From NCBI GenBank assembly GCA_016192835.1, contig JACPTJ010000161.1, positions 1 to 36,290 of the forward strand: a stretch of 36,290 bases of DNA. The letters run 5' to 3'. The stretch's first letter is position 1. The number at the start of each line of letters is the position of its first letter. Positions 1 through 10,445 of the stretch are shown here, piece by piece. Below the pieces are notes generated by a model. The model was not told where the DNA came from. It saw only the letters and a list, made by a program, of their open reading frames with translations, and searched no databases. Origin of the DNA: Betaproteobacteria bacterium (lineage in GTDB: Bacteria > Pseudomonadota > Gammaproteobacteria > Burkholderiales > SG8-41). The position numbers and the translations under genes were made by a program.

Positions 1-726
1 ACACGGCTGCACGCGTTGCTGCCGGGCGGTGAAGCGTTGGCCAGCATTGATGACTACCAGCATGCCGCCGCGCTGAGGGCCGGCGTACGTTTCGAGCTGG
101 GGGTTACCGCAGCCGCATCCGATGTGATCGCACTCAAACCCGATGTAGTCGTGCTCGCGAGCGGGGCGCGGATGCTAGCGCCGGGCTGGCTCCCGTGGGA
201 GATACGCGACGCCGGGACCGTTCCGGATTTGCGCGGTGCGATGTCGGCGCTGCTCGGCCGTAGCACGCAACTGAGCGCTCATCAGCCCGGTACTGCGGTT
301 ATATTCGACATGGATCACACTGAAGGCACCTATGCGGCTGCCGAACTGCTGCACGCGCTTTTCGATCGCGTCGTGCTGGTCACTCCGCGCGAGTCGTTCG
401 CGCAGGATACGGCGCTGGTCGCGCGCCAGGGCATCGTGCGCCGCATCCACGAGAAACGGATTGAGACGATCGTATTCGCGGAGCCGCGCTGGTCCGGGCG
501 CTTCGAAGACGGCGTGCTCGAATACGCGAGCGTCTACACCGGTGATGCCGGAGCGATCGAGGACGTGGCTTTTTTTGCCTATTCGACGCCGCGCGCGCCT
601 GACGATGCGCTCGCAACGCCGCTGCGCGCAGCGGGAATCGACGTGCGGCTCGTCGGCGACTGCGTCACGGCGCGCGGGATTCTCGCGGCGACGGGCGAAG
701 GTCACGCCGCCGGGAATGCGATCTGA
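1..726 (+). CDS. C-terminal part of an NADH:flavin oxidoreductase / 2,4-dienoyl-CoA reductase-like FAD/NAD-binding protein (5' truncated by window)
   Basis: Frame is open from base 1; GD...GHAAGNAI C-terminal end and Rossmann-like segment (VVVLASGA) typical of this family. Confidence 0.7.
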   Translation, partial: TRLHALLPGGEALASIDDYQHAAALRAGVRFELGVTAAASDVIALKPDVVVLASGARMLAPGWLPWEIRDAGTVPDLRGAMSALLGRSTQLSAHQPGTAVIFDMDHTEGTYAAAELLHALFDRVVLVTPRESFAQDTALVARQGIVRRIHEKRIETIVFAEPRWSGRFEDGVLEYASVYTGDAGAIEDVAFFAYSTPRAPDDALATPLRAAGIDVRLVGDCVTARGILAATGEGHAAGNAI

Positions 727-796
727 AAGGATGACTATTTGCCGCAACGTCCGTTGCGAAGCGCCCTGCCGGCACGGATCGGACGCATTGAATTTC

Positions 797-1525
797 CTAT
801 TTCTTACTAACAACAGATGGCCGGTGCAAATCCGCCGAAGCTTTGATTGCTGCAGCCAACTCGTCGCGCAGTGGCCGGTTCAGCCAACGCTTGTTGTGCG
901 CGTAGACTGCCGCATCGTGCCGGCTCAACGTGAGCGCAAGCGTTTGCGCCGAACCCAACAAATCGTCGGCCGCTACCACTTGCCTTACCAGTCCGCGTCT
1001 GAGCGCCTCGTCGGCGTCCACGAATCTTCCGCTCAGCACGAGATCGGCCGCGATCGCGCTGCCGAATCGGCGGCTCAAGATCGTGATGCCGGGGAAAGTG
1101 GGCATGCCTTTATTGATCTCGGGGAGCGAGAAGCGCGCCTGTTGCGCGGCGATCGTGGCATCGCAGAGCAGCGCAAGCATCATCCCGGCGCCGCACGCTG
1201 CGCCATTGACCGCGGCAATCGACGGCTTGCCGAAGTCCAGCAGTGCGAAGAGCGTTGCGGCGAGCTGGTTTCGCCTTTGTGCAGCATGTGCCTGCTGATC
1301 CCCGGGCACAGACGTCAGATCGGCTCCGGCCGAGAATGCGCGCGCGCCAGCACCGGTTATCACCACTGCGCGCACAGCATCGTTCGCGGCGCCCTCGGCG
1401 AGCGTTTGCTCAACCTTCTGCAGCATCGCGGACGTTAGCGCGTTCGCTTTTTGCGGCACATTGAACGTGATCCACGCGATGCCTTCGCGGATTTCAACAG
1501 TGACTTCAGGTGGCGAGCTGTTCAC
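797..1525 (-). CDS. Enoyl-CoA hydratase/isomerase family protein
   Basis: ORF 797..1768 trimmed to GTG start at 1525; crotonase motifs ARAFSAGADL and AAVNGAACGAGMMLALLCD. Confidence 0.85.
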   Translation of the reverse strand: MNSSPPEVTVEIREGIAWITFNVPQKANALTSAMLQKVEQTLAEGAANDAVRAVVITGAGARAFSAGADLTSVPGDQQAHAAQRRNQLAATLFALLDFGKPSIAAVNGAACGAGMMLALLCDATIAAQQARFSLPEINKGMPTFPGITILSRRFGSAIAADLVLSGRFVDADEALRRGLVRQVVAADDLLGSAQTLALTLSRHDAAVYAHNKRWLNRPLRDELAAAIKASADLHRPSVVSKK

Positions 1526-1646
1526 GGCGCGATTATCCTTATGACCGGGGCATCGAGGTGGTAAATGTCCGGGCAAGAGGACAGGCCCCGACACCGCGAT
1601 TGTATACCTGCGTTGCACTTCGGAACTGATTCCGCCAATATCGCCC

Positions 1647-3809
1647 TTGCGTATGAATCCAGCTCTGGCGTTTCCCGATCTCACGCATTTCTTCGCGCCC
1701 CGCAGCGTGGCGCTGATCGGCGCCACCGAGGATAGTTCGAAATATGCCGGACGCTCGATGCAGCTCATGCTCGACTTCGGCTTCCGCGGCCAGGTCTACC
1801 CAGTCAATCCCAAGTACCGCCAGGTACGCGGTTTCGACTGTTATCCCTCGGTCAAGGATTTGCCGGAAGCGCCCGATCACGTCTCGGTGGTGGTGCCGGC
1901 CGAGCGCGTGCTAGGCGTGCTCGAAGACTGCGCGGCGCGGGGCGCGAAATTCGCGACCGTGCTGACTTCAGGCTTTGCCGAGACCGGTACCGAGCGCGGT
2001 CGCGAATTGCAGGCGCAGCTAGGCGAGTTCGCGCGCCGCACCGGCATGCGCCTGATGGGGCCGAACTGCAACGGCATCATCAACTTCGTCGACCACTTCG
2101 CGCTGTCCTATACAGCGACGCTGCAAGGACCGCCGCAGCCCCGCACACCCGGCAACATCGGCGTCGTCGCGCAGAGCGGTGGACTCGGACTGGTCAGTGC
2201 CATGTGGCGTGCACAGGATGCTGGCCTCGGTATCAATTACGCGGTGACCTGCGGCAACGACGCCGATCTCGACGCACTCGATTTCGCGCGCTATATGGTC
2301 TGCGATCCGAAGACCGATGTCGTGCTGATGATCGCCGAGCGCATTTCGAACGGCGAGAAGTTGCGCGTGCTCGCAAACCTGGCCGCCGAGCGCGAGAAGC
2401 CGATCGTCCTCGTCAAGCTCGGCCGTACCGAGGCCGGTAGCCGCGCCGCGCAATCGCATACCGGCGCCGTGACAGGCTCGGATGCGGTCCACGATTGCGC
2501 ATTTCGCCAGTTTGGCCTGATCCGCGTCGACGACTGCAACGAACTCTACGAAGTCGCGATGCTGCTGCGCAACCGGCGCTTTCCCCGGGGGCCGCGCGCC
2601 GCCAGCATGTCGGTTTCCGGCGGCAACGTCGTGCTGGTCACCGATCTCGGCGCTGCCAACGGCATCGAATGGCCAGCGTTCACGCAGGAGACGCAGGCAA
2701 ATCTCGCCGAGCTGATGCCAAGCTTCGGCCGCGTGTCCAATCCGACCGACCTCACGACGGCCGGCATTTTGAATCCCGACATGTTCGGGCGCGTGCTCGA
2801 AGCAGCCGCGGCAGACGTCAATGTCGACATCATGGTGCCGATCGTCACCTTCGGCACGAGCGCCGATATCCATCGCATCGCGGACCTCGCGCGCTCGTCG
2901 GCGAAGCCTTTTGCGCTGCTCTGGAACGGCGCCTGCATAGATTGCCCCGAGCTCATGCCTCGCGATGTCGTGAAGACGGGCGTCGCTGTTTACCGCGATG
3001 TGCACGATTGCATGAAAGCCGTGCGCGCGGCAGTCGACTACGGGCGCTTTCTCGACGCTTTCAAGCACCGCAGTGAGCGCCCGGCGGCGCGTCCACCGGG
3101 AATCGATGCTGAAGCGGCGGAGGCGCTGCTCGGCGAGCACGCAACGGGCACACTTTCGGAATTGGTCAGCAAATCGATGCTGAACGCGTACGGTCTCGCC
3201 ACCACCGACGAGGCCATCGCCAAAGATGCGAACGAAGCAGCCGCCATTGCCAACCGTCTCGGCGGCGCGCTCGCGCTGAAAATTTGCTCAGCCGACATCC
3301 CGCACAAGACCGAGGCGGGTGCGATTCGTCTGAATGTGGCGGGCGAAGCAGCGGTACGTCGCGCGTATGAGGAAGTCGTTGCGGCCGCTCGCGCCTTCAA
3401 GCCCGACGCGCGCGCCGACGGCGTGCTCGTGAGCCGCATGGCGCCGCGCGGCATCGAACTGATGCTCGGATTTACCCACGACCCGGTGTTCGGGCCGGTG
3501 GTGGTCGCCGGCATCGGCGGCATCCACGTCGAAGTGCTGCGCGACCTCGCTTACCGCATCGCACCGGTCGATCGCATGCAGGCTGCTGCCATGCTGAAGG
3601 AGCTCAAAGCGTTCGCGCTGCTGCAAGGCGTGCGCGGGCAACCGCCGCGCGATATCGAAGCGCTGATCGACGCCATCGTGCGCGTGTCCTGGCTGGCGGT
3701 GGATCTGCGCGACGACATCGCCGAGCTCGATATCAATCCGCTGGTGGCCCTCGAACAAGGCCGAGGCGCGCTGGTCGTCGACGCACTGATCGTGAAAAGG
3801 AAACCATGA
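1647..3809 (+). CDS. Acetate--CoA ligase (ADP-forming)/acyl-CoA synthetase family protein
   Basis: 720 aa; N-terminal CoA-binding domain (FFAPRSVALIGATEDSSKYAGR), succinyl-CoA ligase-like middle, C-terminal ATP-grasp (KICSADIPHKTEAGAIRLNV). Confidence 0.9.
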   Translation: MRMNPALAFPDLTHFFAPRSVALIGATEDSSKYAGRSMQLMLDFGFRGQVYPVNPKYRQVRGFDCYPSVKDLPEAPDHVSVVVPAERVLGVLEDCAARGAKFATVLTSGFAETGTERGRELQAQLGEFARRTGMRLMGPNCNGIINFVDHFALSYTATLQGPPQPRTPGNIGVVAQSGGLGLVSAMWRAQDAGLGINYAVTCGNDADLDALDFARYMVCDPKTDVVLMIAERISNGEKLRVLANLAAEREKPIVLVKLGRTEAGSRAAQSHTGAVTGSDAVHDCAFRQFGLIRVDDCNELYEVAMLLRNRRFPRGPRAASMSVSGGNVVLVTDLGAANGIEWPAFTQETQANLAELMPSFGRVSNPTDLTTAGILNPDMFGRVLEAAAADVNVDIMVPIVTFGTSADIHRIADLARSSAKPFALLWNGACIDCPELMPRDVVKTGVAVYRDVHDCMKAVRAAVDYGRFLDAFKHRSERPAARPPGIDAEAAEALLGEHATGTLSELVSKSMLNAYGLATTDEAIAKDANEAAAIANRLGGALALKICSADIPHKTEAGAIRLNVAGEAAVRRAYEEVVAAARAFKPDARADGVLVSRMAPRGIELMLGFTHDPVFGPVVVAGIGGIHVEVLRDLAYRIAPVDRMQAAAMLKELKAFALLQGVRGQPPRDIEALIDAIVRVSWLAVDLRDDIAELDINPLVALEQGRGALVVDALIVKRKP

Positions 3810-4957
3810 AGATCGAACTCACGCCCGAGCTTGAAGAAATGCGCGCGCAGGTGCGCCGCTTCACGGAGCGCGAACTGGAACCGCTTGCGGGCGAAATCGA
3901 CGCCACGGGCGAAATCCCTCAAAAGGCATGGGACCTCATGCGCGACGCGGGATATCTCGGGATGCGCCTGCCCGAAGAGTACGGCGGCGCGTCCGCAAGC
4001 CTGTCGGCGATGTGCCTCGTGTTAGAGGAACTGAGCCGCTCGCATCGCGTCTTCACCGGCCTGATCGACGCCACGAGCGGATTGACTCCCAGCGCATTCG
4101 TGCGCCATGGCAGCCTCGAGCAGCGTGAGAGGTACGTGCGCAAACTGGCTACGGGCGAAATGCGCGCCGCGTTTGCGCTGACCGAGCCCGGCGCGGGCTC
4201 GGATTCGGCGGCGATTTCCACCAGCGCGACGCGCGCCGATGGAGGCTGGATCATCAACGGCCGCAAGCATTTCATCAGTAGCGGCCATCTGGCCGACGTC
4301 GTCATGGTGATGACGGTAACCGACGCGCAGAAGCGCGCACGCGGCGGCATCACAGCGCTCCTGGTCGAGCGAAACACGCCGGGCTTCAGCGTAACGCGCG
4401 TAGACACCACGATCGGCAGCGCAGCGTGGAAACTCGCCGAACTGACATTCGAGAATTGCTTCGTGCCGGACTCTGCTGTCATGGGTAAGGTCGGCGAGGG
4501 CTTCAAGATCGCCATGGAGTCTCTGACCGATGGCCGCATGGCTGTCGCCTGCTGTTGTATAGGTGCTGCAGATCGGCTGCTGGAAATGGCGACCGCACAC
4601 GCCCAACAACGCGTGACTTTCGGCAAACCGCTCGCCGAGCGCCAGGCGATCCAGTGGATGCTCGCCGACACCGCGGTCGATATCGCGACCGCGCGTGCGC
4701 TCGCCTACGAAACACTGCGCCAGATCGAGGCCGGGAAAAACATCGGCAGCGCCGCGTCGATGTGCAAGCTCTACTCATCGGAGATGATCGGACGCGTCAC
4801 CGACCGCGCGATCCAGATTTTCGGCGGCCAGGGGCTGATCCGCGGTTTCCCGATCGAGCGCTTTTACCGCGATGTGCGCCATTACCGCATCGGCGAAGGG
4901 ACTTCGGAAGTGCATCGCATGCTGATTGCGCGCGATCTGCTTCAAACCCGCTGTTGA
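3806..4957 (+). CDS. Acyl-CoA dehydrogenase
   Basis: 383 aa; AFALTEPGAGSDSAA, RVTFGKPLAERQAIQWMLAD, IFGGQGLIRGFPIERFYRDVRHYRIGEGTSEV motifs; 4-nt overlap with upstream gene. Confidence 0.93.
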   Translation: MKIELTPELEEMRAQVRRFTERELEPLAGEIDATGEIPQKAWDLMRDAGYLGMRLPEEYGGASASLSAMCLVLEELSRSHRVFTGLIDATSGLTPSAFVRHGSLEQRERYVRKLATGEMRAAFALTEPGAGSDSAAISTSATRADGGWIINGRKHFISSGHLADVVMVMTVTDAQKRARGGITALLVERNTPGFSVTRVDTTIGSAAWKLAELTFENCFVPDSAVMGKVGEGFKIAMESLTDGRMAVACCCIGAADRLLEMATAHAQQRVTFGKPLAERQAIQWMLADTAVDIATARALAYETLRQIEAGKNIGSAASMCKLYSSEMIGRVTDRAIQIFGGQGLIRGFPIERFYRDVRHYRIGEGTSEVHRMLIARDLLQTRC

Positions 4958-5126
4958 CTCCATCGTGGATGGGAGTAAGAATGCCCGGAAGAAGTCGCTT
5001 AGGGGCAAGGCCGGTTGGTGCCGCGGCATCAGGTGTTTTCGATTTTGCTGAAGGTAAATTGAAGGTACAAAGGCACTTTGCCGGATGTGATGCGTTGGTG
5101 TTCTGATGACGTCGGGAGGGGATAAA

Positions 5127-6092
5127 ATGATTCGTACTGCCGCAGTCACATTGCTTTACTTACTGGGTTTGTCCGCTGCCTTCGCGCAAGGCACTTATCC
5201 AAACAAGCCCATACGCTGGATTATTCCCTATGCACCCGGTGGCGGGACGGATGTCATTGCACGACCCATTGCGCTCAGGCTAGGGGAAGTGCTGGGGCAG
5301 CCCATTGTTTATGAGAACCGCGGCGGCGGTGGCGGATTGATCGCCGGCGAGTTTGTCGCCAAGGCGACTCCAGACGGCTACACGATGCTCGTAGGCTCTG
5401 GCAACACGCAAACTTTCCCGACGCTGCTGTATGACAAGGTGCAGTACGACCCCGTCAAGGACTACGCGCCGATTACCAATTTTGTGATCGTTCCCAACGT
5501 GCTCGTTGCTCACCCGTCTTTTCCCGCAAAGACCGTTCAGGAAATAGTCACTTACGGCAGGGCCAATCCCGGAAAAATCAATTGGGCATCATCGGGCAAT
5601 GGCGCCGGCGGCCATCTGGCGTTGGTTTTGTTTGCACAGCAGGCTGGCATCAAGGTGGTACATGTGCCGTTCAAAGGCGCCGGCCCCGCCGTGATCGCGA
5701 TGCTGGGCGCTGAAACCGATTTGCTGTTTGCCAACACGGGTGTATTCCTGGGGCACATCCAAGCGGGCAAGTTGCGGCCGATCGGGGTATGCGCGTTGAC
5801 ACGCCTGCCCCTGTTTCCCAATGTTCCTGCTCTAGATGAGGCCGGCTTTCCAGGCTTCGAGTCAAGCACCTACTACGGCCTGCTTGCGCCGGCTGGCACG
5901 CCCCGGCCTATCATCAATCGGCTGCATGCTGAACTGGTCAAGATCATCAAGTCGCCCGAATCCCTGAAGAGGTTGGCAAGCGTGGGCGCCATACCTGTGG
6001 CTAATACACCCGAACAGTTTGCCGAAGCTAATCGGCTGGATGTCGAAAAATGGGCCAAGGTCATTAAGGAGCACGGCATCAAGGCGGACTGA
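5127..6092 (+). CDS. Tripartite tricarboxylate transporter substrate-binding protein (TctC/Bug family)
   Basis: Signal peptide; YPNKPIRWIIPYAPGGGTDVIARP, ENRGGGGGLIAGEFVAKATPDGYTML. Confidence 0.92.
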   Translation: MIRTAAVTLLYLLGLSAAFAQGTYPNKPIRWIIPYAPGGGTDVIARPIALRLGEVLGQPIVYENRGGGGGLIAGEFVAKATPDGYTMLVGSGNTQTFPTLLYDKVQYDPVKDYAPITNFVIVPNVLVAHPSFPAKTVQEIVTYGRANPGKINWASSGNGAGGHLALVLFAQQAGIKVVHVPFKGAGPAVIAMLGAETDLLFANTGVFLGHIQAGKLRPIGVCALTRLPLFPNVPALDEAGFPGFESSTYYGLLAPAGTPRPIINRLHAELVKIIKSPESLKRLASVGAIPVANTPEQFAEANRLDVEKWAKVIKEHGIKAD

Positions 6093-6179
6093 AGGTTCGC
6101 AGGGTGTGTCCGTGCTACCCGGTCAATTTTCCGCAAACAACCCGTTCAGTTGAGGAAAAGTTACACTGCCCCTATATAT

Positions 6180-6374
6180 TCGCTGGTGACCTACGTCGGC
6201 ACGCTGGCAATCAATCCGAGTCTGTATCAGAAACTGCCGTACGACCCGATCAGAGACTTCGCGCCGGTCACGGTGATCGCAACCCTGCCGCTGATCCTGG
6301 AACTTCCCGAATCACGCGAACGGCTGTTCGCGATGGACCCGGTGCTTGACTTGTTGCGCCCGGGAACTGCATGA
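6180..6374 (+). pseudogene. Truncated TctC/Bug receptor remnant
   Basis: LVTYVGTLAINPSLYQKLPYDPIRDFAPVTVIATLPLILEL matches the internal TctC segment; lacks N- and C-terminal domains. Confidence 0.7.
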
Positions 6375-6425
6375 TTTGCGGCGACGGGCGCATTGGTTTT
6401 CCTGTTTCTTTTACGAGAGGGTCTT

Positions 6426-7223
6426 ATGAAACTGTGGTACCAAAGTCTGGCGCGGGAAAGCGATGCGATCCATTACCACCCGTTGCTGAGGAAAGCGATC
6501 GATTCCTGCGTCGATTCCGGCACCAAGGTCGATATACACGGGGTCGTCGCATCGGCGGGGATGGGCGTCTTTTACCGCATTCTTCGGCATTACGACCTGC
6601 AGGAAGTCATCCGGAACGCGATCCGCGCCGAGAAGGAAGGCTACGACGCATTCCTGATCGGAAATTTCAGTGATACAGGCGTGGACGAAGCGCGCGAGCT
6701 GCTGAATATTCCAGTGCTGGGCATTTGCGAAAACAGCATGCATCTGGCCTGCCAGATGGGCGCCAGCTTTGGAGTCGTTCCGGTCAGTCAGAAACAGACG
6801 CCCGGGAAGATCGAGAACGCGCGCCGCTACGGTCTCGAGCGGCAAATGGTCGGGGCCGAGCCCTTGGATTCGTCTCCGGCGGCGTTGAAGCAAGCGATGG
6901 TCGATCGATCGCTGAAAGAGCAGGTGATGGCGGAGTTCACCGCTTGCGCCAAACGACTGCTCCAGCGCGGCGCCGAGGTCATCATTCCCGCCGGCGGTGA
7001 ATTCAATGTCTTTCTGGCGGACGCAGGCATCTTTGAGATCGACCGCGCGCCTATCGTGAACGGCATTATCGAGCTCGTGAAGATGGGTGAGTTCGCCGTC
7101 AAGATGAGGAAACTGACGGGCCGATACACGAGCAAGCGTTTTCACTACGCGCCGCCGACCGGCGATTACCTGAAACGTGTCCGGGACTTTTACGGGGCGG
7201 ACCTTTATCCCGGAGCTGAATAA
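6426..7223 (+). CDS. Aspartate/glutamate/hydantoin racemase family protein
   Basis: ORF 6393..7223 with likely start MKLWYQSLARESD; racemase-like GVDEARELLNIPVLGICE and IIPAGGEF. Confidence 0.75.
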   Translation: MKLWYQSLARESDAIHYHPLLRKAIDSCVDSGTKVDIHGVVASAGMGVFYRILRHYDLQEVIRNAIRAEKEGYDAFLIGNFSDTGVDEARELLNIPVLGICENSMHLACQMGASFGVVPVSQKQTPGKIENARRYGLERQMVGAEPLDSSPAALKQAMVDRSLKEQVMAEFTACAKRLLQRGAEVIIPAGGEFNVFLADAGIFEIDRAPIVNGIIELVKMGEFAVKMRKLTGRYTSKRFHYAPPTGDYLKRVRDFYGADLYPGAE

Positions 7224-7225
7224 CA

Positions 7226-8233
7226 ATGCGGTTGCATGCTCAATCACAGAGGAGAGTATTCATGCCGGTATTGCGCCGTCGTGCGTGGATGTACTGCGCC
7301 CTTTTCATGGCGTTCGGCACGGGTGTGGCGTGCGCCCAGCAGTTTCCGAACCAGACCATACGCATCATCGCCGGAGCGGCTGGCGGTTCCATCGATGTCT
7401 CGGCGCGCGTCATCGCGCAGGGGCTTACCGAAGCCTTGGGTCAGCAGACCATCGTAGAAAATAGAGGAAGCGCCGGCGGTGTCATCGCGGTGCAAACGGT
7501 AACCAAAGCACGGCCGGATGGTTATACCCTGCTCCTCTATGGCAGCAACGTATGGCTCTGGCAATTCATGGTAGACAATGTGACGTGGGATCCGATGCGG
7601 GATCTTGCGCCGATCACATTAGCGATTTCAGCGCCCCACGTTCTGGTAATCCATCCGTTGCTGCCGGTTAAGAGCGTCGCCGACTTGATCGCTCTGGCGA
7701 AAGCCCGGCCGGGAGAGCTTAACGATTGCAGTATCGGCGCGGGTAATGCAACGCATATGGCAGGGGAGCTATTCAAATCGATGGCGGGCGTCAATATCGT
7801 ACGTATCCCCTACAAGAACTCGGCAATGCAGATAACCGACCTGATAAGCGGTCAGGTGCAGATGTCGTTCATTACGACGGGTGCGGCAATGGCGAATGTC
7901 AAAGCGGGTAGGCTGCGCGCCCTGGCGGTTACGAGTGCACAGTCCTCCGCGCTCGTGCCTGGCGTGCCGACGGTGGCGGCATCGGGCTTGCCAGGTTACG
8001 AGGCCGTCTCGATCTACGGGATGTTTGCGCCGGCCCAAACACCGGCGGCCGTTATCAGTCGACTGAACCGGGAGGTCGTGCGGGTGCTTAACGCGCCAAG
8101 CTCGAAAGAACGGCTTTTCAGCGCCGGCGTCGAAGGCGTTGGCAGTTCCCCGGAACAGCTCACGGCTGCGATAAAAGCAGACATCGCCAAATGGGGCAAG
8201 CTGATCAAGGATCTTGGCATCCGCGGCAATTGA
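7226..8233 (+). CDS. TctC/Bug family substrate-binding protein
   Basis: FPNQTIRIIAGAAGGSIDVSARVIAQGL, ENRGSAGGVIAVQTVTKARPDGYTLL. Confidence 0.9.
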   Translation: MRLHAQSQRRVFMPVLRRRAWMYCALFMAFGTGVACAQQFPNQTIRIIAGAAGGSIDVSARVIAQGLTEALGQQTIVENRGSAGGVIAVQTVTKARPDGYTLLLYGSNVWLWQFMVDNVTWDPMRDLAPITLAISAPHVLVIHPLLPVKSVADLIALAKARPGELNDCSIGAGNATHMAGELFKSMAGVNIVRIPYKNSAMQITDLISGQVQMSFITTGAAMANVKAGRLRALAVTSAQSSALVPGVPTVAASGLPGYEAVSIYGMFAPAQTPAAVISRLNREVVRVLNAPSSKERLFSAGVEGVGSSPEQLTAAIKADIAKWGKLIKDLGIRGN

Positions 8234-9236
8234 CCCTGTTTTGAGAGCCGCACGGTATTCTGTGAATTGCACCAAAACAAGCCTTGGATTGGCGGCAGCT
8301 TTCGCGATCGCGGCGGCCGTTGCGGACGCGAATGCGCAGTGGTCTCCTAGCCGGCCGGTGCGGCTGATCGTGCCGTTTCCGCCGGGAGGCGCGGTCGACG
8401 TGATCGGCCGCATCGTCGCGTCGCGCCTGCCGGAACGTCTTGGGCAACAGGTGGTCGTCGATAACCGCGGTGGCGCCAACGCAATCATCGGTACCGAAAT
8501 CACCGCCAAGGCGGCGCCGGATGGCCACACCATACTGATCGTTCCCGCCGGACACGCGATCACCCCGTCGGTCACGCGCAAGTTGCCGTACGACACGCTC
8601 AGGGATTTCGCGGCGATCGGTTTGATCGGCAACGGCGCATACGTGCTGGTCGTGAATCCTGAATTGCCGGCGAAAACGGTAAGCGAGTTCGTGGCACTGG
8701 CCAAAGCTCGCCCCGGCCAGCTCAACTACGCTTCCACCGGCCACGGCAACGCCACGCATCTTGCAGGCGAGTTGTTCAAGGTGCTCGCCGGCATCGACAT
8801 GGTGGGCGTGAATTACAAAGGCGGCGGGCCGGCGCTGACCGATGTGATCGGCGGCCAGATCGCGGCTTTTTTCTCCGGAGTGGCGTCGGGCAGCGCGCAG
8901 ATCAAGGCCGGCCGGGTACGCGCGCTCGGCGTGACCACAGCGCGGCGCACAGTGGCGCTGCCCGAGGTGCCGACCATCGCCGAAGCCGGTGTTCCCGGTT
9001 ACGAGGTTGACGGTTGGTACGGGCTGCTCGCGCCGAAAGCCACGCCAGCCGCTGTCATCAGGCGCTTCAACGAGGAGCTCGCGGCGCTGGTTTCCTCGGC
9101 GGAAATGAAGGAGCGCCTGCTCGCGGCCGGCATCGATGCGCGCGCGTCCAGCCCGGCTGAATTTCATGAGCGGATCGCGCGCGATATCGTGCGCTGGTCG
9201 GAGGTTGTGAAGAAAGCGCGCATCGCGGTGGAGTGA
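8214..9236 (+). CDS. TctC/Bug family substrate-binding protein
   Basis: WSPSRPVRLIVPFPPGGAVDVIGRIVASRL, DNRGGANAIIGTEITAKAAPDGHTIL; the true start may be downstream of 8214. Confidence 0.9.
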   Translation: MASAAIDPVLRAARYSVNCTKTSLGLAAAFAIAAAVADANAQWSPSRPVRLIVPFPPGGAVDVIGRIVASRLPERLGQQVVVDNRGGANAIIGTEITAKAAPDGHTILIVPAGHAITPSVTRKLPYDTLRDFAAIGLIGNGAYVLVVNPELPAKTVSEFVALAKARPGQLNYASTGHGNATHLAGELFKVLAGIDMVGVNYKGGGPALTDVIGGQIAAFFSGVASGSAQIKAGRVRALGVTTARRTVALPEVPTIAEAGVPGYEVDGWYGLLAPKATPAAVIRRFNEELAALVSSAEMKERLLAAGIDARASSPAEFHERIARDIVRWSEVVKKARIAVE

Positions 9237-9266
9237 CAGACGCTCACCCCGCGAAGCGGACCTCTT

Positions 9267-10433
9267 ATGGATTTCATTCTTACGCCCGAGCAGGAAGCGA
9301 TACGCACCGCGATCGCCAAGGTGTGCGCCGCGTTCAATCTTGAATACTGGCTGCAGAAGGACCGCGCAGGTGGCTTTCCGCACGACTTTCATGCCGCGCT
9401 TGCGCGCGACGGCTGGCTGGGCATCGCAATGCCGGTGGAGTACGGCGGCGCCGGGCTCGGTATCGTCGAGGCGGCGCTCATGATGCAGACCATCACCGCA
9501 TCCGGCGCCGGCATGTCGGGCGCCTCCGCGGTGCACATGAATATCTTCAGCCTCAACCCGGTCGTCGTATTCGGCACCGACGCCCAGAAAAAGCGCTGGC
9601 TGCCGGCGCTCATTGCCGGGCGCGATCGAGCCTGTTTCGGCGTGACGGAGCCGGACACCGGTCTTGATACCACGCATCTGAAGACGCGCGCGGTGCGCGA
9701 CGGCGACGCCTACGTCGTGTCCGGCCGCAAAATATGGACCTCGACCGCGCAGGTCGCCAACAAGATATTGCTGCTCACGCGCACCACTCCGATCGAGCAG
9801 TCCGGCAAGCCGACCCAGGGCCTGACGCTGTTCTACACGGATCTCGACCGCAAGGCGGTGGAAGTGCGGGAGATCGAGAAGATGGGCCGCAGTGCGGTCG
9901 ACTCGAATCTGCTTTTCATCGACAACCTGCGCGTTCCCGCGGCCGACCGCGTCGGTGAAGAAGGCAGGGGGTTCGAATATATCCTGCATGGCTTCAATCC
10001 CGAGCGCATCCTGGTGGCTGCGGAGGCCGTCGGCCTTGGGCGTGCGGCGCTCGCGCGCGCCGCCGAGTACGCGAAAACGCGCATCGTGTTCGGCCGTCCC
10101 ATCGGCCGGAATCAGGCGATCCAGCATCCGCTCGCCAGATGCTGGATGGAGCTGGAAGCGGCCAACCTCATGGTTTTCAGGGCAGCGTCCCTCTACGATG
10201 CCGGCAAGCCCTGCGGCGCCGAGGCGAATGCCGCGAAGTATCTCGCCGGGGAAGCGGGTTATCGGGCCTGCGAGGCGGCAGTCATGGCGCATGGAGGCAT
10301 GGGCTACGCCAAGGAATATCACGTCGAACGTTTTTTGCGCGAGGCATTGATTCCGCGCATCACGCCGGTCAGTCCCGAACTGATTTTGTGCTTCGTCGCC
10401 GAGAAAGTGCTGGGCTTGCCCAAGTCCTATTGA
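9267..10433 (+). CDS. Acyl-CoA dehydrogenase
   Basis: 388 aa; RACFGVTEPDTGLDTTHLKTRA, KYLAGEAGYRACEAAVMAHGGMGYAKEYHVERFLREALIPRITP. Confidence 0.92.
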   Translation: MDFILTPEQEAIRTAIAKVCAAFNLEYWLQKDRAGGFPHDFHAALARDGWLGIAMPVEYGGAGLGIVEAALMMQTITASGAGMSGASAVHMNIFSLNPVVVFGTDAQKKRWLPALIAGRDRACFGVTEPDTGLDTTHLKTRAVRDGDAYVVSGRKIWTSTAQVANKILLLTRTTPIEQSGKPTQGLTLFYTDLDRKAVEVREIEKMGRSAVDSNLLFIDNLRVPAADRVGEEGRGFEYILHGFNPERILVAAEAVGLGRAALARAAEYAKTRIVFGRPIGRNQAIQHPLARCWMELEAANLMVFRAASLYDAGKPCGAEANAAKYLAGEAGYRACEAAVMAHGGMGYAKEYHVERFLREALIPRITPVSPELILCFVAEKVLGLPKSY

Positions 10434-10445
10434 GAGCCGATAACC

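Noticed and set aside
2019-3140. 373-aa antisense ORF
   Set aside because: Fully antisense to the acyl-CoA synthetase gene, no recognisable domain
8205-10322. 705-aa antisense ORF
   Set aside because: Lies opposite confident TctC and acyl-CoA dehydrogenase genes; composition (His/Arg/Gly-rich) typical of spurious antisense ORFs in GC-rich DNA
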